From the NCBI GenBank assembly GCA_961205875.1, contig OY540810.1:31434001-31498000 (forward strand): a stretch of 64,000 nt of DNA, written 5' to 3'. Position numbers and translations under genes: made by a program. Positions 1-11,702 of this stretch are shown in pieces. The number at the start of each line of letters is the position of its first letter. The stretch's first letter is position 1. A model generated the notes under the pieces. The model worked only from the letters and a program-made list of their open reading frames with translations, ran no database searches and was not told the origin of the DNA. Source of the stretch: Sialis fuliginosa. Lineage: Eukaryota > Arthropoda > Insecta > Megaloptera > Sialidae.

Positions 1-150
1 TTTCAATATATATTTATTTTAAACTCTTCAAAGAAATTAAGAGATAATTTAAAAAAAATCAAATTTCCATACAGTTGTATCTCCACGAAAAATTATTAGA
101 TTTGCATAACCAAAGCTTATTCGAAAGGTTGCACTTTCTAATTTTAGAAC
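1..150 (-). repeat. Fragment related to the 6410-6610 hAT-like element (inverted)
   Basis: Read on the minus strand, this segment matches 6470-6610: GCAAATCTAATAATTTTTCG, the 'GAGATA-AACTGT' stretch and TTAATTATCTCTTAATTTC can be aligned. It is cut by the window edge. Positions 151-577 show no further feature. Confidence 0.5.
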
Positions 151-577
151 CAAAAGCTCAAAAAAAATTATTATATCTTGCTACTCTGTGTCAAGGGTTA
201 AGAGTTAAATAACTATCCCTTATTTTTTTATAAACTTTGAAAGCGTAGGTATACAATGTAAAACGAGAAATTCAATATAAGCTATCGAAAACTTACAATA
301 ATCGGTTTTATATCATTAAAAAGCGGAAAGCTCGAATTAGTAGAATTTAATAGCTTTGTTTGGAATAGTATTGATATTGTTAAAAAATGGTAAGTAACAG
401 ATGTCATAATACTTTACTGATACTTTAACACAAATCATTAATTATTCTATCACAAACGTTTTAAATATTTTAAAAGTATACCTCTATTTTGCCTAGTGAT
501 AAAATTCGACCCTAGAGCTAGTAATTAAAACCTACACAATTCACAAACACAGGATAAATTATGAAACAAATAACTAG

Positions 578-1128
578 GTAGGGGAACGGCGGGGGTTACC
601 GTACACTTGAGGTTCAACTCTAATAACTGAACAACTAAAATAATTACCGATTAATCCTACTTATCGCCATAAAGGGTATATAGTAGGGTAATATATTTAT
701 GTAAATGAAACTAATCAAATAACTACAACTACTTTATTTTAAACGTTTCTTTAAAGTACGGAATGTTTCGACGATTTTGGTTGATACCGTACAGTATGAG
801 TAAAATATTTCAAACTATTTTACAAGACATAATTTACAAACATACTAATCATCTGGCGTGTCTTGGTCACTACCTTATTGCCCACACATTATACAGCGAT
901 ACCAGAGCTTTCGATTTTTCCCAAATTCACCGCTAATTAAACAAAGCTCGTTCATAATGTCTATTTCTCCTTCTGCATGAAAGACAATATCATCGTCATC
1001 ACTTTTTTTTATCGTACTCCACTGTATAGTGAAAAAAGGAACTATTCCTATCGGGTCAGCTGTCTGTTGTATTTTAAAATGCATGTACGATATCACCTGC
1101 TGTACGGAATATGCCGCCGTTCCCCTAC
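578..1128. mobile_element. DNA transposon remnant with GTAGGGGAACGGCGG terminal inverted repeats
   Basis: A 15-bp perfect inverted repeat, GTAGGGGAACGGCGG, bounds 551 bp. The end resembles that of the 13504-14557 element (GTAGGGGAGAGCGGGG), so both belong to one class. No convincing target duplication is seen. It carries a transposase C-terminal remnant on the minus strand. Confidence 0.7.
845..1096 (-). pseudogene. Transposase C-terminal zinc-ribbon remnant (Tigger/pogo-like, tentative)
   Basis: The minus strand reads ELCLISGEFGKNRKLWYRC followed by IMCGQ and a stop. This resembles the C-terminal tail of many insect DDE transposases of the Tigger/pogo class (C-x2-C-GEFG ... LWYRC-x2-CG-W-H). 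The second cysteine is replaced by serine. After the stop the same frame continues GSDQDTPDD, as if the expected WAHxxC segment had been deleted. An acidic stretch (KKSDDDDIVF) precedes it. It is non-functional: only the tail remains. Confidence 0.4.
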
Positions 1129-1654
1129 AATCTACTTTATTTACATCACATTAAAGTTTATCTATATATGTATTATATAACAAATCGATGAGCGCAGCAT
1201 AACTAATACATTTCAAAATATAATGAATAGAATTTGCATACAAACTACACAAACTAATACCTCGTAGCAATGAGGGGATCAATCATGAAGCACGCAAACC
1301 CCACAAAGTAATCTATCAATTTCAAATGTACCTGATCATCTATCTAGTCAGTTGTGATTTCAATTCAACAGCTACAACCAATATGGCGTATGCAGTTTTA
1401 CATGCCAAATGAGATAGGATTTACCTGGCTTTACGTGACTAAGTCGTTCTACTAAACAACTAATTACACTTTGTATTGATACCTAATAATATATTATTAG
1501 AAAATAATAAAAAAGGTATTTTTCTATATATATATATATATGTATTTGTAAAAGAAATACATTCAAAAATGTTAAGTTACTTCCAGAAGAAATAAATATA
1601 AAATTTTGTAGGTATTATCATTTCTAATAACACCAAAACAACATATTTATCAAA
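1129..1654. other. AT-rich DNA, no gene seen
   Basis: Only a short TA microsatellite (around 1526-1541) stands out. Unique AT-rich sequence otherwise. Confidence 0.5.
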
Positions 1655-1975
1655 TTTTAAACGTTGTAGACCTATATTATAGGAAATTTAATGCTCTACA
1701 AAAAAAGATTCTATAAAATTTTCACATAAGATGTCGTTCTTAAGATATCTTGAAAAAATAAATATTTTGGAATGACATCCCTCCCTCTTGGGGACCGTTC
1801 TCAAGCCAGACCTAACCATCCAACCAAGTTTCATTAATATCGGTTCAATGGTTCATAAGTTATGCGTGTGACAAGGATTCAGGGGATAGACACACAAACA
1901 GACAGACAGACAGAACGAAAAGTGTTTGTCTTGACCTGAAACGGAAAGATCATGTTAAAATTTTGAAATTGTGAA
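1655..1975 (+). repeat. Family A interspersed repeat, truncated copy A1
   Basis: It shares with seven other places the run 'CCTATATTATAGGAAATTTA' through 'ACAAGGATTCAGGGGA', the (CAGA)n tract and 'AAAAGTGTTTGTCTTGACC', but lacks both outer ends. Family A is described at 39654-40550. No coding capacity. Confidence 0.8.
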
Positions 1976-2889
1976 GAAACAAAATAAAATATATTATAAA
2001 ATTTCCATATTCGGTAATTTTAATAATGGAATGAAAATATGCATATAATTAAATACAAAGAAGAATATTTTATTGAAGGATACGAAATAGCTATAGATTT
2101 CCAATAAAAAGTAAATCGGTTTTCTAACTCATTGTTTAATTTTGCAAATAATATTAATGTCTTTATTACAAATTTATGACAGCCAAATAAGATTATTTAA
2201 ATTAATTTTCTCATGATACGAATGTGTTTTTGATTGATTTTCCGAGAAATTTTATTTTGAGGCATAGATAGTTTAAATTATAATACATTTTTTTATACAA
2301 TTTTGTATTTTTTTTAATACTGAGATATCGTCTTTCATAATTAAAAAATATATCAACATAGTATAATACATAGAACTTTATATATGGACTGTGTCAACTC
2401 TGTATCAACCAACAAAAAGCTTAATTCAATATTACGTTTTTGATGTGTGCAAAAAATACATTTGTCATTTTGTTACATTTCTTATTATTAGAAAAATATA
2501 ATTTGGTATATTTCGTTTATAATCATCCTCTCTTCAAACAAATATCGTTTTGCAGAAAATATTTTTATTGAAAGATAATTTAAATAAACATATTATAGCT
2601 CTTATTTGTAGTGTTGTAAACTTTATTTTGAATTAAACTGCATTAATAACTCAAAAATGATATTTCGTGTGTTGATAAATTAGTGTATAACACATTCCAA
2701 ACGCAATATGATACTGAATGGAAAATAACTTGTCTTTTAAAGCAATATAACGTATTTTGAAGAGGGTCAAATAAATCGATACATAAAAAAAATACGCCAA
2801 TGAACAAATAAAATTATTATTTTTTGTCAGTATAAACAAGAAGCCAGAGTGAGGGGAGGGGTTAGTTAAGAAGTACGTACTATGGGCTT
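1976..2889. other. AT-rich DNA, no gene seen
   Basis: I found no repeat ends, RNA signature or plausible exon. A short open frame at 2651-2839 (minus) has no recognisable content. Confidence 0.5.
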
Positions 2890-3315
2890 CAGAAGTCGTC
2901 TGCCACCGTAAAGGTTATATTCGCTTACAACAGATTCGAACATATTAAGACAAACATCATCGATTATCTTTTTATAGGGCGGAGCTTATATAGTTACATC
3001 ATTTTAAATAAAAACACAAATATACGTCAATTTCATTAATTAATTTTATATCAAGTTTAACATATTTAAATACTAAAATTCGGAATATCAAATATTTATT
3101 ACAACAAAATTTACTTATACAATTTTGAATAGTTTATATAATAATTTAATCGCACAAATATGTTTGGGTATTTCTTTATCTAGCAAATAAGTTTCAAAAT
3201 ATCTTTCTTTGTTTGGTACATAGAGGAATGATATAAATATTATAATAATCAAATGGGAGGAGCCTACTAAGTTTGTGATAAGCGAATTTCAATGAAAACT
3301 GGACGACCACTTCTG
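2890..3315 (+). repeat. Family C interspersed repeat, copy 1
   Basis: A 426-bp segment aligned end to end with 36655-37105 (shared: ATTAAGACAAACATCATCG, GGAGGAGCCTACTAAGTTTG, TTCGGAATATCAAATATTTA). It has imperfect terminal inverted repeats: CAGAAGTCGTCTGCCA at the left and the complement of TGCAGAAGTGGTCGTCCA at the right. The CAG ends suggest a hAT-like miniature element, but I see no 8-bp duplication. Confidence 0.7.
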
Positions 3316-3507
3316 CATTTCACTGTACATACGTATAAGCATACTCCATAATAAAATGTTACTTATTTTGAGCTGGGTGCGTGACCCGATACTCACGGCT
3401 CGCGCACAGTTTATTATTCCTAAATTGTAAGAGATATTAAAAAAAAATTGAAGTAAAAATTACTCCAATCATTTAAATCTATCATTTAGCACCCCCAAGA
3501 AATCCAT

Positions 3508-4041
3508 ATGTCTAACTTTTATATTTAAGCCACAATGACTGCTTTTATGTTACAAAGAATATTTAAAATATTTAGGTTTTGTTTACGTAGACTTATGACC
3601 TGCAAAACATTAATCCTTATCGAAATAAATTATTTCATCGTCATAAGTATTTAATATAGATATAATTTACCTTTTACAACATCCAATTTGATCGTATAGT
3701 TTAGAAAATATCGAAATATACATACGGGAACATATTATTCGCGCAATGGGAACCCGTGTCGCGGCGTGCGGTAAAGAGGTGGCGTGCCGAGTAGTCGCAA
3801 GGCAGAGAGAAGGTATTCATTTGATCAATTGTTTATTTTGTTTTCAATAATTAACTTTTAAATTTAAATAGAACAAAAATTATTTTTACTTTTTGTTCTG
3901 ATTCGCTTTTGTTAGGTAGGTAATTTAAGTTAAGTGTTTGGTTTTTATTAGAAAAATAACTAATCGTGTTTGTACTTAATTCAACTATATATTTTTTAAA
4001 TACTAAACAATAATTCCGTAGTCCACGCGAGCGAAGCTAGT
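3508..4041 (-). repeat. Family B interspersed repeat, copy B1
   Basis: This is the reverse-orientation counterpart of 11703-12290. It ends with 'CCACGCGAGCGAAGCTAGTA', the complement of the GCGGCTTCGCTCGCGTAGAC head common in arthropod retroposon-like repeats. It carries a GC-rich block at 3725-3800 that differs from B2. It is truncated before the (GACA)n tail seen in B2 and B3. Confidence 0.7.
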
Positions 4042-4536
4042 ATAAAATATAACACGTAGATAATTTTATTCATAGCCATAATCAAAACACACACCTCTAA
4101 CATTTCAATAAAGCGTCTAAGCGAACATGACACTTTAACGCAGAAACCATCGCGCGTGTACCTTCATTACAGCCCCGTTAACGAAAAGGTATCCCATAAA
4201 ATTAATTATTTTAAGCAATAATATTTCAAGGGTATAATGAAACGAAACTGCGGGACACGTTTAGTTAAACAGTTTCAATGGTTCTTGCATATCACGATCG
4301 CATTTACCGGCAGCAGACTCGGAGTTTTCCCGCACAAAGCGAATGTGTCCGATGGAACATCAAAGCGTCTGCTTGTGTGTGGCTATGTGAGCACATATGT
4401 GAAACATATATGTAGCATATGTGTAGAATATTGTATCAGATATAAAGGTAGCTTTAAGTTTGTACGATTTGACTTTTGGGACGACTTATAAAGAGCTTCT
4501 CATTATATTTTTACAATATCTGCAATGGGACCCACG
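4042..4536 (+). other. Mixed-composition DNA with an unassigned 84-codon open frame
   Basis: Somewhat richer in GC than its surroundings. The frame 4237-4491 starts MKRNCGTRLVKQF and holds a hydrophobic stretch, but I recognise no family and see no splice or promoter evidence. I do not call a gene. The segment 4390-4430 repeats ACATATGTG-like words. Confidence 0.25.
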
Positions 4537-4980
4537 GGACTTTCTTATACGTAATCCTGACAGTGAACAGTGTACATGATTCTTATTGTATCAAAACATA
4601 TTTTTGAGAAACTAATAAAAGATAGAATAAAATGAATGGGATATAAACTATAGATAATATTTTTCTCTACATTATGTACCAAATTAATTTTTTTGAACGT
4701 AATAACTTAACCGAAAACGGTCAATTTTTGAATTTTCAAACTACTTTTGAAATAAGAAAAAAATGTTTTAAATAAAAAAATGTCCAGCATGTTGTTATCT
4801 ATAATTTATTCCCTGTACATTTTTTCTAACATTTATGATTTAGTCAGAAAGATTTTTTTTTAAATAATTATTTAGAATCACCCACACTGTTCACTCTCAG
4901 TATTACGTATAAGAAAGTCCAATGGTACCTATGGTAAACACGCACACTGTTCAATCTCTGTCATACGTATAAGAAAGTCT
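4537..4980. repeat. Family D inverted-repeat element with a duplicated end
   Basis: GGACTTTCTTATACGTAAT followed by CTGACAGTGAACAGTGT at 4537 is mirrored at 4884-4920 (~37 bp). A second, diverged copy of the right end follows directly at 4943-4979, so the end is duplicated in tandem. Internal words (ATAAACTATAGATA, TTATCTATAATTTAT) recur at 16580-16910. Confidence 0.65.
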
Positions 4981-6348
4981 CATGACAGTCAAGTCAGATA
5001 TTTTTTCTCTGTTATGAACCATTTGAGTTATAAATTTAAAAAATTTGTTTTCCGAAAAAATGTATAGAACATAAACTATAGATACCTAATAGTATTACCT
5101 ACAATTTTTAACATGAGCATTTTTCTCTAACTCGCACTGTTTCAAAGTAATTCAAAAAATTCAAAAATCGACGTCAGTAAACATTCTTATCTGGTTAAAA
5201 GATCGTTTTCAAAAATTCGAGGTTTTCTTCCCAGATAGAAATTAATCTTAAATATAAAATTTCACCCTTCTGTGATTTTGACAGACCGACAGACACGTAT
5301 TATTCTATTTTAAAATAAATATCAATTATTTGAAATTATAAAATGAATTAATAATAAATGTTTTATATTGCCTTTAAGAGTATAGAATGTGATAATACAT
5401 TTTTTGCATTTATATTATACTTATATGATATGAATTTAATTTTAGAGACTATTTTCTTCCCACCACAAAAATGTATTTTATATATTATCCTATAACTTCA
5501 GGATATATATAATATATTGAAAATTTATCTCTGGGTCATATTTATATTATAGTAAAATTCTGAAATATCAACATAAAATATTTATAACATCAATTTTGGC
5601 ATAATATTGAATATTGATTGAATTCCTTGTAAAAAGGGAGAATACATGTCGGCAAACATATTCGGAAAATTCCAGAAGGAAATTGAAAAGTAATTGAATG
5701 AAGTGATAGCTGATTGCCTCTTCTTGGTGGAAAAACGTTTTCCTTAAATTATTTATGTCCCATAAAAATAACATTAAGGAATCAAATGCGACTGTGATTC
5801 CAACAATTAAATTTAAGTACAGCTCTTTATTTTAAAATTTAAAGTACACAAACAAGCAACTAAAATGATTACTACGTTTTTTATTAATTAATTATTAATG
5901 AAATTCAGAATAATTACCTGAATTAATTGATACATATTATAAAACGTACAAAAAATACAAGATTTATTTATATAATCAATTAACGAGAAGCGTTACAAGC
6001 GTTACTTAATTTATTAATTGTATAAAATTAAAAATATTTAATAGATACGAGTATCACTCAAAAAAATTTTTAGAGAAAATATCCTCTCCCCCCATTAAAA
6101 ACATTTTTGACGTATCCCATGGTTGAGGTGTTATGTACTCACATATTAAATTATATTTATTTTCTTCTTCAGTACACATATCTGCATAGCATACATACAT
6201 TTTACCATTATAATGGTAACTATTAATTATATCGTTTTCTATTTTCTTTAGGAACAATATAAATTTACTCCTTCTAAGTTATGAAATCTTATATAATAGT
6301 TCACAATTACAACTCTGATTTAATGTATAATACATTAAGATGTATAAT
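4981..6348. other. AT-rich DNA, no gene seen
   Basis: Short open frames at 5568-5774 and 6054-6257 (both minus) have no recognisable features. No RNA or element ends found, apart from a short GACAGACCGACAGACACG stretch near 5281 like the family A microsatellite. Confidence 0.45.
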
Positions 6349-6350
6349 AT

Positions 6351-6660
6351 CAGTACCGGATTAAGCAAGCGCGGGGCTTGTAGCAAATGTTATAAAGAGG
6401 CTCTTGGCAGTGGCGTCACTAGGAGGGGGGAGGCCGGGGTGAAAATCTATAGCGTCAACCCTCACCCTCAAAATTAGAAAGTGTAAACATTTGAATGAGC
6501 TTTGGATCATGCAAATCTAATAATTTTTCGCGGAGATATAACTGTTTAAAAATTTGAATTCTTTTTGCTTTTTTTTAATTATCTCTTAATTTTTTCGAAG
6601 AGACAACCTTTTTATTATTTAGAAAAATCGATTTAAAAATCAAAGATCGGAGCTTTAAAA
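6351..6660 (+). mobile_element. Two hAT-like left ends without visible right ends
   Basis: CAGTACCGGATTAAGC at 6351 and CAGTGGCGTCACTAGGAG at 6410 are typical hAT left termini, each followed by a GC-rich subterminal stretch. The second continues into sequence shared with 1-150 on the other strand. I found no matching right end, so these are truncated copies. Confidence 0.5.
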
Positions 6661-6934
6661 ATCGATTTTTCAATAAAATCGAATCGAGATCGGAAATTCT
6701 AAAATTAAATTATTAATTATTATAGATTTGGACACCCCGTATCAACCATTGGACGGTAGGTGGTAAATCCAATAAGATATATTTTTGTATACTTTTTAAT
6801 AAAATATTTGAATAAAACGATAAATCGTATCGTATATTATATTAATTAATAATAAACCCTAGATTATTTAATCGATATATACAATCAGAAACATAAAATT
6901 AACAATATCAGTGCAAATGTACGCATTGTATATA

Positions 6935-7335
6935 AAGGTATAATATATAAGGTACTGGCACCAGTCATGGGCATGATCTCAGTAATAGCTATTTTTTAAT
7001 TAAATGTACTGTATTAGAAATATTTGTTGATATTTGATTGCTACCATTTCTTAATACATATTAATCTATATAAAATACATTTAACTGTCTTACAGCGTGA
7101 TTTGCTGACAAAGTGTCAAAATGGTGGTCATTTAAACTTTAAACTAATTATTAGTATAATTTATTTATTAATTATTATAGTATCATAGCAACTGCTTTAC
7201 ATTGTTTTAAATTTGATGATTCTTTCTTTTATATCTTTTGTGTCGTAGTACTTATCATTTTGTAGTCATTAGCAAGTGTCCATCACTACGAGCTCATTAC
7301 TGGTTTTACCTTATCTATTACTGGAGAAAAAACAT
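6935..7335 (+). repeat. Family F element, copy 1 (truncated)
   Basis: It matches the reverse complement of 59475-59826, including the GGTACTGGCACCAGTCATGG end, the long shared run AGAAATATTTGTTGATATTT and the TTATCAT...ACTGGTTTTAC region. The other terminus is missing here. Confidence 0.75.
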
Positions 7336-7837
7336 AAACAAAATAAAATGCTATTATTTAAAAAACAAACTATATTTGCGGACATGTTACATTTAATTTT
7401 AATTAACTATTTATTTAAAAAACAAATTATAACAAATATGTATGTTGTCGTAATTAAAAATGAATTGTATTTAAAATTGCGCTTGTATAGTATAATATAT
7501 ACACTATACAGTGACGTATTTTCCACAAGTTATATTTCAATACAAACACATATTTAAGTATTTGTTACTTCAAATCAATAATCGAATTAAAGCATTTACA
7601 AATACAATAGTTCGAAAGTAATTTGATCGAAGGAATTTTCTCACTACTATCAAGTAACCAACTAAGCTGTTTTAATAATACATCAAGTTTCTATCATGAA
7701 AGATGACCAGTCTAAGCATTGTAATTACATTGTTGAACAGGTTTTCTTTCGTATATTTATTTTCACTGCCGCATACCCATACCGGTGTGTATGTCAATTG
7801 TTATTAAAAATATATATATATTAGTAAGTGCTGAAAA
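7336..7837. other. AT-rich DNA, no gene seen
   Basis: The 93-codon frame at 7276-7557 overlaps the end of the family F copy and is Lys/Leu/Ile-rich without motifs. Nothing else seen. Confidence 0.45.
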
Positions 7838-7981
7838 AGACTTACGGTCGTTCCAGACTATCGTGCCGATCTCAGTCCAGTCAAATATTCAGTATAGAAG
7901 TACTGTATATTTATATTTGATTGGAACGAGACCGGACCTGGACCAGCACGATTGTATGGATCGACCCTTACGGATTTTATA
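7838..7981. repeat. Imperfect hairpin (family I), 144 bp
   Basis: The left half (CTTACGGTCG...ATCGTGC...CAGTC) is mirrored by the right half (GGACC...GCACGAT...CCTTACGG) around position 7910. Related words (GAGACCGGACC, GATCGGCCCTTA) occur at 22035-22195. Confidence 0.45.
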
Positions 7982-8019
7982 AGACACAACAATTAACAAA
8001 ATAAAAAAATATTAATATT

Positions 8020-8060
8020 ATACAGGATGTTTGATTCGGCGACACGAATATTTTGAAGGA
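8020..8060 (+). mobile_element. Mariner-like left end, solitary
   Basis: TACAGGATGTTTGATTCGG resembles the TA + CAGG start of the mariner-type ends elsewhere in this window. No matching right end was found. Confidence 0.3.
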
Positions 8061-9054
8061 AGGTAGAATGAGTCATTTGGAAGTAATTTAAGCAAATAAA
8101 CCTATATACAAAGTGCAACAGTTTTTGTATATTGGCCATTTTAGTGAATTTAAAAAAAAACACAGATTTATACATGTTTATGGCAAAAGTTCAAAATTTA
8201 AAGAGCCCATGTTTTTCAAACATGATTTTTATATTACTTAAATGTCTGTGCTACACTATCAGATCAAAATAAAATTTATGAATAACAACAACAAAAAATG
8301 GCTACAGTTTAACATTTACAAAAACTTTTATTTAATAAAATTATTTCTTTAAAAATTTATTTTATATAATCTAGCACACTTACAGATGTTTAAATGGTTT
8401 TAAAAACTGCTCTATTTTATACTCTTTCGAAAAACTTACCATATACCTACATGTATTGGCTATTTTTGTTTAAAAAAAAACATACATACATACCCCTTTC
8501 ACCTTAGTCTATGATAATAGCACATCCTATTTCTCAAGCCACACAACGCCACTGGAATGTACTGCACATATGAAATAGTAAATAAATACGTCGAGAATTA
8601 TAAAAACCAATTTATTTTATACAAATGTTTACTCAAAATGTAATTAATTGCAAACTCTACCTTATACAAATAAACAAATGTTATGTTGATTCATATTTAA
8701 AGTAAAACAAATATTAATTATTTAAACAGATATCGCATGTTACCTATCACAGTACATGCATTATATGCTACAGGTATATTTGCAAACTCGTGTATGGATA
8801 TCTGTGTTATAGAGCAAACATTCGATGTAATAATTATTTAATACCTTACTGTTACTGTGTATAATACGTTAGATCTAATATCAGAGTTTCCAAACCAGTG
8901 ACCCACTAGTTATGTGTTTCTCTATAAGTAGTATGCCCTACCGACATGGTTAATGGTTTACCACCGCTGCTCAACATTTAGTACACTGTAGTTGTTTGAG
9001 TTTAATTATTTCTTCAATAAATAATCTTGCAATATAGTGCATTGATTTTAGGTA
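8061..9054. other. AT-rich DNA, no gene seen
   Basis: No repeat ends, RNA signature or exon-like block noted. Confidence 0.45.
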
Positions 9055-9055
9055 C

Positions 9056-9225
9056 ACTAATGTCAAGTATTATAAAGAATTTCCTCTAAAAGCTAGGTTA
9101 ACATTAACTACCAAGTGCCCAATAGTTATGAATTTGCTCGAGATTTTAGAATTGTGGTAATAAGTACATAATAATGTAAGTCTGCTATGCATTATATTAT
9201 GTACACTTGCTTTAAACACAAGATA
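9056..9225 (+). repeat. Family G element, left half only
   Basis: TGTCAAGTATTATAAAGAATTT after a TAA matches the left end of the intact element at 10822-11153. The following 'TTGCTCGAGATTTTAGAA' and 'TAATAATGTAAG' blocks align with it. The right half is absent. Confidence 0.6.
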
Positions 9226-9239
9226 CCGGTAAGACAAGA

Positions 9240-9510
9240 TATGTAAATAATATGTACAAGGTAGCCTCGGCGCGAGAGAGGAAAATACGTCATCTGGGGT
9301 GCCCAAATGTAGAGAGGAGGAATGATGTGCTCAATCATAACAAATATAGCTTTGTAACTCGGCACGAGAAGGGGAAAATACGTCATCTGGGCGCAAAACA
9401 GATGACGCTGATTGGTCAAAAGTTACTGAGGCGATCTGTGTATTTACTAACCTTGGCGGTAAAATACGTCGAGCGTCAAATCTTGTCACGTGACCGAATT
9501 TTGTTGTGAG
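9240..9510. promoter_or_regulatory. GC-richer island with three AAAATACGTC motifs
   Basis: AAAATACGTC occurs at 9282, 9375 and 9461. The first two extend to AAAATACGTCATCTGGG and resemble CRE/ATF-type sites. A CCAAT-like ATTGGTC (9413) and a CACGTG (9488) lie nearby. Open frames cross the block on both strands, none with recognisable protein features. It may be a promoter-like block or part of an unrecognised element. Confidence 0.3.
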
Positions 9511-9511
9511 T

Positions 9512-9625
9512 GACAAGGATTCACTCGACAAACAGACACTGGACAAAAAGTGTTTGTCTTGAACTGAAACGGAAAGATCACGATAAAATTTTCATTTTAA
9601 AAAAATCGCAAAACTTCTCTGCGAG
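9512..9625 (+). repeat. Family A repeat, short 3' copy A2
   Basis: GTGACAAGGATTCACTCGAC through 'AAAAGTGTTTGTCTTGAACT' and 'ACGGAAAGATCACGA' to a diverged CTGCGAGGAAG end. Only the right quarter of the family remains. Confidence 0.7.
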
Positions 9626-10394
9626 GAAGTTGAAATAAAAATGCTATTGAAAATTAAATGTCTAAAAATTCATAAGCTGAAAATCTACGTAATTGATGAT
9701 TACCTATGAAACTCTACACCATTTTCAAAAGCCAACAGCAATTCTCTAAAAGCATTGCAGTTATTAGCATCTTCAGCTCTTTGTCTTTTCACCATGTCTT
9801 CACGGATAGGCCTTTGCGTTGATTAAGTTATATAATCAGTGTTGCCAACTGAAATTGATGTTCTAATGCGCGGGGGATGTAATTAGTTGAATAAGTTTTG
9901 ATGCACTAGATAAATAAATACAATAAGTATAATATAAATCTTAAACTAAATGTTAATATAAGACATAACTTTCTCCGTACGCCTACTGTGATATATTAAA
10001 CAAAAAATGTTTTGAAGGAAAGTATTTGGAGTGTTAAGTTACTTGAAATATATTTTTAGAACTTTTAATGTAAAGTGTGTATTATGAAGAATCCAGATAC
10101 GTAGGTTTAAGGTAGTAAAAGAAATAAAAATAAATAACATATGGGTGTATCATTTTAAAAACGAAAATATCAAGATACAGCATGATTATAACGTAACTTG
10201 ATGATTTTAAAGTTGAACATGTGTTTAGCACTCGATTTAAATTAAATTGGCAAGAATGTTTAAGGTACCATGTGTTTGTTTTTCTGATTTTTTTGAGCAT
10301 AGATACATTATACAGATTATTTAATCGAAAAAATCGATTGAATTGTTCTTTATCAAATTGATTTAATAAAAACCAAAAAGTAAACAAAACGCAC
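9626..10394. other. AT-rich DNA, no gene seen
   Basis: The longest frame (10082-10396, minus, 104 codons) is rich in F, Y, L and N, has no motif, and matches AT-biased chance. I do not call it. Confidence 0.4.
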
Positions 10395-10535
10395 AATAAA
10401 TAAAAATTTTAACCTTTCTCGTGAAACACTCTATCCAATAGTGAAAACGGGAATAAAATCCGTTCAGTAGTTATTGAGAAAGTCGTGCACAAACAGGCAA
10501 ACATATGCGGCGAGGGACTTTGTTTTATACTACGT
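10395..10535 (+). repeat. Retroposon-like tail fragment
   Basis: 'AAATCCGTTCAGTAGTTATT' followed by GCACAAACAGGCAAACAT is the kind of 3' tail seen in RTE/CR1-like non-LTR repeats of arthropods. No coding part remains. Confidence 0.4.
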
Positions 10536-10821
10536 TATAAAATATAAATATAATTAAATAATTTTTTTACAATTTAACCACAATAAAATATAACATGTAT
10601 GAAATAGATACCATTACTTTATTTATCCATGGATTATTAATACTTCTTATGAGACAATGAAAAAAACAATAAACACATCTAAAGAGTTAAATTTAAAAAA
10701 ATTACAAACTAAAGTATTTCAAAAACCATGATAATTTTCCTAAACCCGAACAACAATCAGTGAACTTTAAAATCAGCTAGTTACTTTATAACTACCGTTA
10801 TGATTGCTTTCGCAACACTAA

Positions 10822-11153
10822 TGCCCGGTATTATAAAGAATTTGCACGCAAATTTGCTTCCAGCTAACGCTATCTACTGGGAGTCAAATTGTTGTGAAAT
10901 TGCTCGATATTTTAAAGCAGTGGTAATAAATATATAATAATGTAAATGCTATACATTTTATGAGGTACACTTAGCAGCACTTATTTTAAGTCACTAATTT
11001 CTACTTAATACGCATGCGTTAAAGTTGTTATATATACAATTTCATTGGGTATATCTGTGAGTGGTTGTCATTTATATTTAATGCCTAGCAGATAGCGTTA
11101 GCTGGGAGCTAATTTGAATTTGCACTCAAGCAAATTATTTATAATACCGAGCA
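10822..11153. mobile_element. Family G miniature element with TAA target duplication (Harbinger-like)
   Basis: The ends TGCCCGGTATTATAAAG and the complement of TGCTCGGTATTATAAAT enclose 332 bp, with inverted homology reaching about 70 bp (GCTAACGCTATCTAC against GCAGATAGCGTTAGC). TAA flanks both sides (10819-10821 and 11154-11156). Three-base TWA duplications are typical of PIF/Harbinger elements. Non-coding. Confidence 0.8.
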
Positions 11154-11156
11154 TAA

Positions 11157-11702
11157 GTTATGGTAAATAAAATGAAAACTGCAACAATTAAAACAAAAAA
11201 AGTGTTCCATTTTTCGCTAATTTTACTCGAGTTGCTTTCCTTCTAAGAAAAAGGGAACTTTTATCATCTCCTTGTACTTGTTGTAACAGTAATAATCGAG
11301 CAAACTTTATTACAATATTTTAACAATAATATTATACTCTATATTTTAACTAACACACAAAATACGCCTAATCGAGTTTCTATTAAGTTTAAATTAATAC
11401 ATAATGAAGACTAAAGTACAAACTAAATTTAACTAACATACTTATAGGTATATATGAGAATATTGTTTAAATTTGAGTAATATACATAATACATATCCAT
11501 CCAAAGTTTACTCTGAAACGTACAAATCCATCATTAACTCAATTTCTAGTTCTCTTTCAACAACAGTACACAGACTTGAGAAGTAACAGGCAACCCCCTT
11601 CAAACTTACAGCCTATAGATTCTATTACAAATGCTGAATTCCTCCACCACGTCTATGTGTGTAGTATTGGTAGTTTTGGAAGATTCGCAATTATATAACT
11701 AC
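11157..11702. other. AT-rich DNA, no gene seen
   Basis: No feature found. Confidence 0.45.

Noticed and set aside
4237-4491. 84-codon frame starting MKRNCGTRL
   Set aside because: No recognised domain, and it runs into repetitive ACATATGTG words. Kept only as an unassigned stretch.
10082-10396. 104-codon minus-strand frame
   Set aside because: Composition (F, Y, L, I, N) is what AT-rich DNA gives by chance; no motif, splice site or repeat in the window supports it.
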